From positions 1,922,001 through 1,986,000 of the forward strand of contig OZ255824.1 of NCBI GenBank assembly GCA_965277495.1: a stretch of 64,000 bases of DNA, written 5' to 3'. Origin of the DNA: CAHJXG01 sp965277495 (GTDB lineage Bacteria; Pseudomonadota; Alphaproteobacteria; Acetobacterales; Acetobacteraceae). The notes under the pieces are model-generated. The model made no database searches and was not told the origin of the DNA. It saw only the letters and a list, made by a program, of their open reading frames with translations. Both the position numbers and the translations under genes were made by a program. Of the stretch, positions 47,082 through 54,887 are shown in pieces (the first letter of the stretch is position 1; each line of letters opens with the position of its first letter).

Positions 47082-48140
47082 TCAGCCTGGCTGCTTGGGC
47101 GCGTCGCCGGCAGGCAACGGCTCAGGGTTCGCGGACAATGAACGGAGATAGGCGATTACCTCGGCCCGCACCTTCGGATTGGCGATGCCGGCAAAGCTCA
47201 TCTTGGTCCCCGGCGCATAGGCGCTTGGCTTCGTCAGCCACTTGTCCAGCTCGGCATAGGTCCACGGACCCTCCTTGCCCTTTAGTACGGCCGAATAGGC
47301 ATAGCCCTCCATGTGGCCATGCGCCGCGCCCACGACGCCATACAGGTTCGGGCCGAGTCCGGCCTTGCCGCCCTCGTTGAAGCTATGGCAGGCAACGCAG
47401 CCAAGCTTTGCCGTGTCGGACTTGCCGGCGTTGACGTCCGCCGAGGCAAGCAGGGCATTGATGTCGGAGTCGCCAGCCGGCGCGGCCCCGGACGCCGGGT
47501 TGGGCGATCCTGCTGTGGCTTCGACAGACTTGGCGACGGCTGCGGGCGCGGCTGCGGAAACCGGGCCAGCCGGGGCGGCGGCATCCGCCTGCTTCGCCGG
47601 AGCCGCCGGCAACGGCACCGGGTCCTTGGCCAAGGAGTGCAGGTAGTCGATGACATCCGCCCGCTTCTTCGGGTCGGAAATGCCGGCGTAGCTCATCTTG
47701 GTGCCGGGGGCATAGGCATTCGGCTTCTTCAGCCATTCGTTCAGTTCGTCATAGGTCCAGGGACCTTCCTTGCCCTTCAGCGCTGCCGAATAGGCATATC
47801 CCTCCATATGGCCGTGCGGTCCGCCCACGACGCCATAAAGATTAGGGCCGACGCCGGCCTTGCCGCCCTCGTTGAAGCTGTGGCACGCGACGCAGCCAAG
47901 GCTTTTGACGCCAGCCTCGCCCCGTCCGACGTCGGCGGAGGCAAGCAATGTCGCAACCGGCGGCTCGGCTTCGGCCGGTGCCGCGGCCGCTGTCTGCTCG
48001 CCGGGCAGGTCGATCTTGATCGCCGTCTGCTTGAGCTCTTTCGGATGCACCAGGGCGTCGCTGATCAGCGTGGCGCCCATGAAGGCGATGCCCGCCATCA
48101 GGAACGCGGCGACCGCCTTGTTGATCTCCATGCTGTCCAT
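47082..48140 (-). CDS. Membrane-anchored dihaem cytochrome c (tandem class I domains)
   Basis: A 352-residue electron carrier. One uncleaved N-terminal helix (about residues 8-30) resembles the anchor of cytochrome cy. A linker is followed by two near-identical class I cytochrome domains. Haem 1 is CVACH at 83-87 with Met in GTKMSYAG (149); haem 2 is CVACH at 248-252 with Met in GTKMSFAG (314). A 55-residue Ala/Pro linker joins them. Known anchored cy proteins carry one haem domain. It lies directly after the puf operon on the same strand, so it is the likely re-reductant of PufC and the reaction centre. Confidence 0.92.
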   Translation of the reverse strand: MDSMEINKAVAAFLMAGIAFMGATLISDALVHPKELKQTAIKIDLPGEQTAAAAPAEAEPPVATLLASADVGRGEAGVKSLGCVACHSFNEGGKAGVGPNLYGVVGGPHGHMEGYAYSAALKGKEGPWTYDELNEWLKKPNAYAPGTKMSYAGISDPKKRADVIDYLHSLAKDPVPLPAAPAKQADAAAPAGPVSAAAPAAVAKSVEATAGSPNPASGAAPAGDSDINALLASADVNAGKSDTAKLGCVACHSFNEGGKAGLGPNLYGVVGAAHGHMEGYAYSAVLKGKEGPWTYAELDKWLTKPSAYAPGTKMSFAGIANPKVRAEVIAYLRSLSANPEPLPAGDAPKQPG

Positions 48141-48292
48141 ACGCGACCCCTGCCCCTCGTAGAAATCCGCCCAATGAAACGGGTCGCACAAGCTGCGGCG
48201 CATCGCAACCCGCCTGCCGCGCCATTCCGCGCGAAGTGACTATCATGGGGAGGTTTCGGGGGCCAGCAAGCCTATCGGCCGGGGAGAGCCTG

Positions 48293-48330
48293 CAAACAAA
48301 CGGGGCACGGCCGCGATGGCCGTGCCCCGT
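48293..48330 (-). terminator. Intrinsic terminator at the end of the puf operon
   Basis: A 13-bp perfect GC-rich stem (48300-48312 with 48318-48330), a 5-nt loop and, in the minus-strand direction, TTTGTTT following. It begins 20 bp past the pufC stop. It separates pufC from the dihaem cytochrome gene, although read-through is possible. Confidence 0.85.
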
Positions 48331-48349
48331 ATTCACGGAGGTTACGCTC

Positions 48350-49429
48350 CTACTGCGGCTTTGGCGGCGTCCACGACGCGTTGAGCAGCTTAAGCCCGGC
48401 CTCAGCCCCCGGCTTCGCCAGCTCGGGGAAGTCCTTCAGCATACTGACACCATACAGCGGCTTGTAGACGCCCTGGTGGCAGGTGGCGCAGGCGAGCTTC
48501 GGCACGTCCCCGGCCGCACCCAAACGGTTGGGCGGCCACGCATTGGCAAGGGACTTCAGGTAGTCGTTGTTGAGGTCCCGGGTCATCCGGATGCCATACC
48601 ATGCCGAAACCTTGGCTGGTGAGCTCTGCGACCAGTCGCTGAACGCCCGGGTGTTATGGCAATAGGTGCAGTTCACCCCAAGCGAGTTGCCGAAGTAGTT
48701 CATCAGCGAAAAGGTCCACTCCGCCTCCTTGATGGAGTGCGGGTTGGTGCCGGGCAGCGCTTCCTCGCCCTGCACGCGGATCGAGTGGTCGCCTTCCAGG
48801 AACGGGGTGAAGGGGTCATAGGGCAGGGCAGCGTCGTTGATCGAGCCGGCCGGGTAGTTCTTGCCGGCCGAGGTCATGAAGATGCCGCCCGCCTGCTTCG
48901 GGCCGGGATCGTTGAACCAGACGCCGTTCGGCACCGGGTTGCCCCGGTGGCAGGTATAGCACGTCACCCCCGTCTGCTGGACGTGCGGCTGCCAGTCGGC
49001 GTTGATGTATTGGGTCATCTGGATCATCCGCCGCGCGACGATCTTGGTGTAGATGTTGTCCTCCGCCATGTTGGCGGTGTTGTGGCAATAGGCGCAGCCC
49101 TGTTTCGGCGACACCCAGTTGGTGAGCGACACCATGAGCCGGGTGAACTGGCCGACGCTGAGGTCGCCCAGCACTTGCACGTTCTTGTACACCGCCGATG
49201 ACTTCGGCCCGGCGGCGGGGACGTTCGGCAGCGACGCCGGCACCTTGTTCGCCGCCAAATAGGTGGCGAGCTGCTTGTCGTTGTAGTTCACCTCCATCGC
49301 GGTGCCGCGGAAGCCGCGCTGCACGACCTGCAGCGGCGGCGTCTGGAACTTCGAGATCATCGCGATCCCAAAGAGGGTGGCTACGACCGCGCCGACCATG
49401 CCTAACCCTAGCTTGATGCCGGGCATCAT
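48350..49429 (-). CDS. pufC: Reaction-centre tetrahaem cytochrome subunit
   Basis: About 359 residues, bound to the periplasmic face of the reaction centre; passes electrons to the special pair. Four CXXCH motifs are present (numbered from the second Met): CAYCH 111-115, CYTCH 156-160, CTYCH 253-257 and CATCH 313-317. The N-terminus is a hydrophobic helix (GMVGAVVATLFGIAMI) with no lipobox Cys, so it is probably held by an uncleaved transmembrane segment, not a lipid. The start (ATG 49429 or 49426) overlaps the pufM stop. Confidence 0.95.
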   Translation of the reverse strand: MMPGIKLGLGMVGAVVATLFGIAMISKFQTPPLQVVQRGFRGTAMEVNYNDKQLATYLAANKVPASLPNVPAAGPKSSAVYKNVQVLGDLSVGQFTRLMVSLTNWVSPKQGCAYCHNTANMAEDNIYTKIVARRMIQMTQYINADWQPHVQQTGVTCYTCHRGNPVPNGVWFNDPGPKQAGGIFMTSAGKNYPAGSINDAALPYDPFTPFLEGDHSIRVQGEEALPGTNPHSIKEAEWTFSLMNYFGNSLGVNCTYCHNTRAFSDWSQSSPAKVSAWYGIRMTRDLNNDYLKSLANAWPPNRLGAAGDVPKLACATCHQGVYKPLYGVSMLKDFPELAKPGAEAGLKLLNASWTPPKPQ

Positions 49430-50403
49430 TTGACGGCTCCCTGAGAAAGCGCCGGATCGACCACCTGGCCCCACATGGCAGGGTAGTGCGGCGCAATCCC
49501 ATGCTTTACGCCCCACAAATACCAATTGTCCACGACCGTTCCGGTCAGCAGGATGCCGATGCCGCCGGTGAGCGGGCAGAGCACGGCGAACCACCAGGCC
49601 CAGCGATGGATGCTCTCGGCCGAGGCGGCAAAGCCCATGGTCCAGCGCCAGAACAGCGTGCCGCGCTCGAAGGCGGTGCCGCGGTCGATGATCTGCTCCA
49701 GTTCGCGCTCGCCGCCGAAGCGGCTGATGGCGAGCACGGTCGCGCCGTGCATGGCGAACAGCAGGGTCGAGCCGTACAAGAACACGATCGAGAGCATGTG
49801 GAACGGGTTGTAGAACAGGTTGCCATAACGGAGCGAGAACGCCGCCGTCCAATCGAGGTGCGGGAAGATGCCGAACGGCACCGCCTCGCTCCAGCTTCCC
49901 ATCAATATTGGCCGGATGAAGCCGAGCACGAGATAGAGCCAGATGGCCGCCGCGAACGCCCAGGCGACGTGGCTGCCCATGCCGAGCGCGCGTGCCCGTG
50001 TATACACCCGCACCCACCACAGCAGGATGGACACCGTGAGGAAGAACCCGGCCATCAGCCACCAGCCACCCTGTTGCAGCGGCGGGAAGCGCAGGCCGTA
50101 GCTCGGCGCCGGCGGCTCCAGCGCCAGCCAGAACAGTTGGCGCACGAACTGCAGCGGGTCCCAGTTCACCGAGGCCCACATATTGAGGCCGATGATCTCG
50201 AAGGCGATGAACCCGCAGATCAATGAGGCGATGCCGAGGACGCCGAGATACAGCGGCCCGACCTGCGCGTCGCCCAGCACGCCGAAGATGTGGATGTAGA
50301 ACGGCTTGCCGGACCGGGTCCAACTGGTCCCAGTGACGGGCACCCCGGCATAGACGGGTCCGCGGACCTGCACCCGGGTGAACAGGTTTTGGTATTCAGT
50401 CAT
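49426..50403 (-). CDS. pufM: Photosynthetic reaction centre subunit M
   Basis: A 325-residue membrane protein with five transmembrane helices that, with PufL, binds the bacteriochlorophyll special pair, bacteriopheophytins, quinones and non-haem iron. Conserved segments include GPLYLGVLG (helix A), NPFHMLSIVFLYGS with the special-pair His (helix D) and AESIHRWAWWFAVL with an iron-ligand His (helix E). The C-terminal extension past helix E is of the PufC-binding type. RBS GGGAGGGG lies 9 nt before ATG 50403. Overlaps pufC by 4 bp. Confidence 0.97.
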   Translation of the reverse strand: MTEYQNLFTRVQVRGPVYAGVPVTGTSWTRSGKPFYIHIFGVLGDAQVGPLYLGVLGIASLICGFIAFEIIGLNMWASVNWDPLQFVRQLFWLALEPPAPSYGLRFPPLQQGGWWLMAGFFLTVSILLWWVRVYTRARALGMGSHVAWAFAAAIWLYLVLGFIRPILMGSWSEAVPFGIFPHLDWTAAFSLRYGNLFYNPFHMLSIVFLYGSTLLFAMHGATVLAISRFGGERELEQIIDRGTAFERGTLFWRWTMGFAASAESIHRWAWWFAVLCPLTGGIGILLTGTVVDNWYLWGVKHGIAPHYPAMWGQVVDPALSQGAVK

Positions 50404-50437
50404 GATTGCGCGCCCCTCCCATTGTTTTAAATCCGCC

Positions 50438-51262
50438 CTAGCTCCAGATCGGCAAGTTGAGCCACCAGCCCCACCACTCGGGCCAGCCGCGGGTCCAGAA
50501 GGGTCCGCTGATGATGATGCACACGGCACTCCAGAACCCGGCGGACAAGGCGAGGAACAGGCCGAGGCGATGGATGCCAAGCGTGCCGATCGACCAGCCG
50601 ATGGTGTCGCGGAAAAAGGTGTTCTCGTGCTCGGCGGTCTTCACCGCTTGGCCCTTGGGCGGGTTCGCCGCCGACAGCACCAGTGCGCCGTGCAGCGAGA
50701 GCGAAAGCGTGGTGGCGAAGAAGAACGTCACCGCCAGCATGTGCGCCGGGTTGTAGTGGAAATGCAGGTATTGGTAGCCGGTGTTGGACACCCAGTCCAA
50801 GTGGCTGAGGATGCCGTACGGGAAACCGTGGCCCCATGCGCCCATCAGCAACGGGCGGATCACGACCAGCGAAACATAGGCGAAGATCGCGACGCTGAAG
50901 GCGAACGGCACGTGGTAGCCCATGCCGAGCTTGCGTGAAATCTCGACCTGGCGCAACGCCCAGGACACGAAGGCGCCGATGGCGCAGATCGTGATGGCCT
51001 GCCACAGCCCGCCTTCCCGCAACGGCGCGAAGCCCAGGCCATAGCTGAGATCCGGCGGGGCGATGTTGATGCGCCAGAGGTTCCAGTCGCCGCCGATCGC
51101 AGCACCGTAAACGATCAGCGCGGTGCCGAGGGCGGCGAAGAATATCGAGGTGACGCCAAAGAAACCGACGTAGAACGGGCCGACCCAGAAATCGAACAAG
51201 TCGCCGCCGACCAGGGTCCCGCCGCGGACGCGGTACTTTTCTTCGAAGGTAAGCATCGCCAT
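50438..51262 (-). CDS. pufL: Photosynthetic reaction centre subunit L
   Basis: A 274-residue membrane protein with five helices. It starts MAMLTFEEKYRVRGGTLVGGDLFDFWVGPFYVGFFG, very close to the family consensus. NPAHMLAVTFFF carries the special-pair His and GTLGIHRLGLFLALSA an iron-ligand His. It binds cofactors jointly with PufM. AGGGGA lies 9 nt before ATG 51262. It is separated from pufA by a strong intercistronic hairpin and from pufM by 34 bp. Confidence 0.97.
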   Translation of the reverse strand: MAMLTFEEKYRVRGGTLVGGDLFDFWVGPFYVGFFGVTSIFFAALGTALIVYGAAIGGDWNLWRINIAPPDLSYGLGFAPLREGGLWQAITICAIGAFVSWALRQVEISRKLGMGYHVPFAFSVAIFAYVSLVVIRPLLMGAWGHGFPYGILSHLDWVSNTGYQYLHFHYNPAHMLAVTFFFATTLSLSLHGALVLSAANPPKGQAVKTAEHENTFFRDTIGWSIGTLGIHRLGLFLALSAGFWSAVCIIISGPFWTRGWPEWWGWWLNLPIWS

Positions 51263-51301
51263 GGTGGGAGTCCCCTTGTTCGAACGGGATGGGACCGGTT
51301 T

Positions 51302-51346
51302 GGCGGTGGACTGCGCCCGGTTTATGGCCCGGCGCGGTCCACTGCC
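51302..51346 (-). promoter_or_regulatory. pufA-pufL intercistronic mRNA hairpin
   Basis: A 16-bp stem with two G-T wobbles (51302-51317 paired with 51331-51346) and a 13-nt loop starts about ten bases after the pufA stop. In Rhodobacter, a hairpin at exactly this place stabilises the pufBA transcript segment and raises LH1 over RC output. The same role is inferred here from position and strength. Confidence 0.8.
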
Positions 51347-51356
51347 ACGGTTTGGG

Positions 51357-51545
51357 TTACTTCGGCGGCGCCTGGGGCAAGGGCGCCAGTTGCGACACGT
51401 TGCTGCCGCGGTTCGGGCCTTCCAGCCAGTTGAACCGGCTCGTGCTGAGCAGGATGAAGTGGATCAGCAGCGCCAGCACGAACAGGAACACCGAGAGGGC
51501 GACCAGGACGCGACGGGGATCAAATAGCAGCCAAACACGCCACAT
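51357..51545 (-). CDS. pufA: Light-harvesting LH1 alpha polypeptide
   Basis: A 62-residue single-helix antenna protein. The N-terminal MWRVWLLFDPRR is canonical for LH1 alpha. The bacteriochlorophyll-ligand His is residue 29 in LLIHFILLST, followed by Trp in FNWLEG, which hydrogen-bonds the pigment in LH1. The C-terminal tail is polar. GGGGAG lies 7 nt before ATG 51545; it begins 12 bp after pufB. Forms the LH1 ring with PufB. Confidence 0.96.
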   Translation of the reverse strand: MWRVWLLFDPRRVLVALSVFLFVLALLIHFILLSTSRFNWLEGPNRGSNVSQLAPLPQAPPK

Positions 51546-51557
51546 TGCAGTGCTCCC

Positions 51558-51782
51558 CTATGCCAGAAATGATTTTACGAGTTCGATGCCGTCCAGCATC
51601 GCCTGACCTGAATAGCCGTTCGGCCCAGGCAGCCACGGGCGCCAGAACCAGACCAGGATGTGCGCGATGATCGCGACGATCGTGAAGCCGATGAAGCTGG
51701 TCACGAAGATGCTGTGGAACTCGCGCGCCTCCGAGTCGGTCAGTCCCGAGCCTGAACTGGCCCGCATGTTGATGTCAGACAT
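51558..51782 (-). CDS. pufB: Light-harvesting LH1 beta polypeptide
   Basis: A 74-residue antenna protein. LTDSEAREFHSIFVTSF is the conserved N-terminal part with a His (residue 23), and AHILVWFWRPWLPG holds the bacteriochlorophyll-ligand His41 and the aromatic C-terminus. The protein continues about 21 residues beyond RPWLPG, longer than usual LH1 beta chains, which stop near that motif. AAAGGAGGG precedes ATG 51782. First puf gene here; no pufQ lies between it and bchZ. Confidence 0.95.
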   Translation of the reverse strand: MSDINMRASSGSGLTDSEAREFHSIFVTSFIGFTIVAIIAHILVWFWRPWLPGPNGYSGQAMLDGIELVKSFLA

Positions 51783-51810
51783 GGTTGGAAAACCCTCCTT
51801 TTTCCGGTGT

Positions 51811-51859
51811 CGCCGCACTGCACCCGTGCGGCGGGGCCTCACTGCGGCGCAAACCGCAG
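51811..51859 (-). promoter_or_regulatory. Two adjacent hairpins between bchZ and pufB
   Basis: CGCCGCAC-N7-GTGCGGCG (51811-51833, 8-bp perfect stem) and CTGCGG-N6-CCGCAG (51842-51859, 6-bp stem) lie in the 123-bp gap just upstream of the pufB ribosome-binding site. They could act as attenuators or protect the 5' end of processed puf mRNA. Role inferred. Confidence 0.55.
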
Positions 51860-51905
51860 CCACGCTCCGAAGGGCGTCGCCCGTCGGATGTCCTGTGCCG
51901 GGCGC

Positions 51906-53369
51906 TCATGCCGCCTGGCCCGCGGCCATTGCGGCCAGCGATTGTTCGACCCGCGCCGCCGTCACCCGGCCCTCGCGCGCCCGTTTTGCGTCCTGCTCCA
52001 CCCGGTCCCGCGCGCGCTTGGCGGCGGAGATGCGGACCAGGAACGGCTCGGTTTCGACATACTGGTCCAGCAGCGCGGCCGCATCGCCGTCCCATGGATC
52101 GGCATTCCACTCGCCGGCGCTGACCGGCGTGGGGTCGACTCGGTCCATGTCTGTGCCGAGCGGCAGGATGTGGAACAGCGCGTCGAACAGGGCGTTGCAG
52201 AACTCCTGCACGAGGTAGGTCGCCCCGGCATAGCCCATGAACGGTGTCCCGGTGGCCCGGCGGATGACCGCGCCGGGAAACGAGGCCGGGATATACATGC
52301 AGCGCGCGCCCTGCTCGGCCGCATACATCCGCTCGTTGAACGAGCCATACAGGATGAACGGCGGCGTCTTGCGCATGGCGGCCCGGACAGCGGCGTTGTC
52401 GGGTTTCGCGCCGGCGGTGCGGCTGAAGCTGAAGGTGCAGGGGATGCCGAGCTCGCCTTCCAGGAAGCCGCGTATGCCGCGGGCGTAGGTGTCGGTCGCG
52501 ACGACGGCGAAGCTGGCGGTGGCGAAAAAATCCTGGGTGACGCTCCGCCACAGGTCCCAGACCGGCTTGATCGTGGTGTGCTTCTCGCTCTCGATGAACG
52601 GCTCGGGGTCGATGCCGGTGAGCTCGCCGAGCTTGCGCAGAAAGTTGGTCGTGGCGTGGAGGCCGATCGGCGCCTGCAAATAAGGGCGGTCCAGCTCCTC
52701 GCAGAGTTGCCGGCCGAACTCGCGGTACATGCAGACGTTGACGTCGGCGTTCGTAAGCTTGGGCGCGTCCTCGATGTGCGCGCCGAGCGGGAACACCAGG
52801 TTGATCTCGCAGCCGACGCCTTCAATAAGGCGGCGGATCTCGGCCAGGTCGGACGGCATGTTGAAGGTGCCGTAGATCGGCCCGATGATGTTGACCCGCG
52901 GCTTGGCGCCGGGCGCCCTTTCCGCACGGGGCTTCGGCTTGGAGCGCTTGGCGCCGAACTCGGTCCATAGCCAATAGATTGCCCGGTCCGCGGCCTGCCA
53001 CTGGTCCTCGTCGATGGTGCGCGGGATGAAACGGAGCAGGTTGCTGCCCTCGGGCGTCACGCCGCCGCCGATCATCTCGGCGATACTGCCGGTCACGACG
53101 ACGGAGGGCATGTCGGCGTCGCCCGCCGCCGCCGCCCGGCGCAGCGCGCCCTCGGTGCCGTCCATCGACAAATTGTCCTCGGACAGCCCGGTGACGACGA
53201 CCGGCAATTCGTGCGGCGGCAGACCGTCGGTGTAGTGCAGCACGGCGGTGACGGGCAGGTTCTCGCAGCCGACGGGTCCGTCGATCACCACGCGCAGGCC
53301 GCGTATGGCGGTGAAGGCATAGACTGCGCCCCAGTAGCCGCCGGCGCGGTCGTGGTCGAGCACCAGCAT
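51906..53369 (-). CDS. bchZ: Chlorophyllide a reductase subunit Z
   Basis: A 487-residue nitrogenase-like catalytic subunit. With BchY it forms the component that reduces ring B of chlorophyllide a on the way to bacteriochlorophyll a, fed by BchX. Conserved segments: MLVLDHDRAGGYWGAVYAF at the start, DGPVGCENLPVTAVLHYTDG with a cluster Cys near residue 35, NVCMYREFG, and ERMYAAEQGARCMYIPASFPGA near 380. It follows bchY by 3 bp. The C-terminal region is charged and helical. Confidence 0.96.
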   Translation of the reverse strand: MLVLDHDRAGGYWGAVYAFTAIRGLRVVIDGPVGCENLPVTAVLHYTDGLPPHELPVVVTGLSEDNLSMDGTEGALRRAAAAGDADMPSVVVTGSIAEMIGGGVTPEGSNLLRFIPRTIDEDQWQAADRAIYWLWTEFGAKRSKPKPRAERAPGAKPRVNIIGPIYGTFNMPSDLAEIRRLIEGVGCEINLVFPLGAHIEDAPKLTNADVNVCMYREFGRQLCEELDRPYLQAPIGLHATTNFLRKLGELTGIDPEPFIESEKHTTIKPVWDLWRSVTQDFFATASFAVVATDTYARGIRGFLEGELGIPCTFSFSRTAGAKPDNAAVRAAMRKTPPFILYGSFNERMYAAEQGARCMYIPASFPGAVIRRATGTPFMGYAGATYLVQEFCNALFDALFHILPLGTDMDRVDPTPVSAGEWNADPWDGDAAALLDQYVETEPFLVRISAAKRARDRVEQDAKRAREGRVTAARVEQSLAAMAAGQAA

Positions 53370-53372
53370 GGC

Positions 53373-54887
53373 TCAGGTCCCCACGGCTTCGCTGGCGCGC
53401 GCCTTGGCCTCGCGCGCCTTGCGATACCGCTCCCGCGAACCCTTCGGCTCCTTTGGTACGCCGTTAAAGCCATACCCGGCGGCCTCGCCAACGCCGACGG
53501 ATTGGAAGAAGTCCACCATGCGGTTGAAACGTCCGCCGCTGCCGATCTGCGCGGCGACGATCCCGGCCAGTGCGCCCGCTCCAGCAGCGCCGAACAACGG
53601 CCGGGCCGAAACCATGTTGGTGAAATAGAGCGCGGGAATGCCGAGCTCCTTGGCCTTCTGCACCAGCGGCGTCGTGCCCACGGCGAGGTCGGGGCGCACG
53701 TCCAGCATGGCCGCCAGGTCCTGCTCCAACGAGGCGCGGTATTGGACATGCGCGCCGTGCGCCTCCAGCCACTCGCGGTCGGCGTCGCTCCACTCGGTGC
53801 GGGGGCAGGCGGTGCCGACATAGGGCACCTCGGCGCCGGCCTCGATCAGCAGGCGGGCGACCAGCAGCTCGGAGCCTTCGTAGCCCGAAACGGTGACGCG
53901 GGCGTTTATCGGATTTGCGTCCAGTGCGGCGCGAATCAGCGGCAAGGCCCGGGCCTTTGCGGCATCGATCTTGTCGGACGGCACATTCGCGGCGGCGCCG
54001 ACCGCATCGAGCCACGCGGCCGTGCCCTCGATGCCCACGGGCGCGCTGCCGACCACAGGGCGGCCTGCAGCTTTGAACTCGCGAACCGTCGCCGTGTAGA
54101 ACGGATGGGCCGCCGCGGCGACTTGGCAATCCAGCGCAGCATACAGGTCGCGCCATTCACGCGACGGCAGTTGCGGTGCGATGGCCATGCCCATCGGGGC
54201 CAGCAATGCGCTGATGCCCGGTGGATCGCCCGGAAAGAACTCGCCGATCATCGTGACGGTTGGGAGGTCTTGCTGCTGGCGGGGCCGGGCGACGGGGCCT
54301 TGCTCGGCCTCGGTGCGGGCGTATTTCAGCATCGCGCCGGTCAGCACGTCCTTGGCCTCGGCATGGGTCGGCACGCCGAAGCCCGGCACGTCGATGCCGA
54401 TGATGCGCACGCCGTCGATCTGCTTCGGCAGCCGGTCCAGCGGCACGCCGGATGCGGTGGGGACGCAGAGGTTGATGACGACAACCGCGTCGTAGTCCGC
54501 CGGCTTCGCGGTCTCATAAACCGCGTCGCGGATGTCCTCGAAAAGCTGGCCCTTAACCAATGTTTCAGAATTGAATGGTACGTATCCCACCGTGCGGCGT
54601 GCGCCGTAGAAATGCGAGGTGAAGGTGAGGCCATACACGCAGCAGGCGGAGCCGCTGAGGATCGTTGCCGTGCGGCGCATGCGCAGGCCGACGCGCAACG
54701 AGCCGAAGGCCGGGCACATGGATTGCGGTTGGTCGTGCGGGCCGCGCGGGTAGTCGGCCATCAGCTTGTCCATCGCGGCACTCTTGCCGGCGGCGCGGGC
54801 GGCCTCGACCATGGTCTCGCGCCCGCCGTGGCAGCCGGACCCGGTTACGGGAGGGATTGCGGGTGCGATGGAGCCGTCCACTGTCAC
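53373..54887 (-). CDS. bchY: Chlorophyllide a reductase subunit Y
   Basis: A 504-residue partner of BchZ. Cluster-binding Cys residues are visible in SGCHGGRETM (about residue 20), QSMCPAFGSLRVG and SGSACCVYGLTFTSHFYGARR. The start is taken as GTG 54887, overlapping the bchX stop by 4 bp (GTGA) and keeping the conserved GCHxGxETM block. A second GTG two codons later is possible, and the first in-frame ATG would remove that block. Translational coupling with bchX is likely. Confidence 0.95.
   Translation of the reverse strand: MTVDGSIAPAIPPVTGSGCHGGRETMVEAARAAGKSAAMDKLMADYPRGPHDQPQSMCPAFGSLRVGLRMRRTATILSGSACCVYGLTFTSHFYGARRTVGYVPFNSETLVKGQLFEDIRDAVYETAKPADYDAVVVINLCVPTASGVPLDRLPKQIDGVRIIGIDVPGFGVPTHAEAKDVLTGAMLKYARTEAEQGPVARPRQQQDLPTVTMIGEFFPGDPPGISALLAPMGMAIAPQLPSREWRDLYAALDCQVAAAAHPFYTATVREFKAAGRPVVGSAPVGIEGTAAWLDAVGAAANVPSDKIDAAKARALPLIRAALDANPINARVTVSGYEGSELLVARLLIEAGAEVPYVGTACPRTEWSDADREWLEAHGAHVQYRASLEQDLAAMLDVRPDLAVGTTPLVQKAKELGIPALYFTNMVSARPLFGAAGAGALAGIVAAQIGSGGRFNRMVDFFQSVGVGEAAGYGFNGVPKEPKGSRERYRKAREAKARASEAVGT

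Noticed and set aside
48141..48349. pufX or another small gene after pufC
   Set aside because: The gap holds only a terminator and short frames without RBS.
51783..51905. pufQ between bchZ and pufB
   Set aside because: No open frame of suitable length exists in the 123-bp gap.
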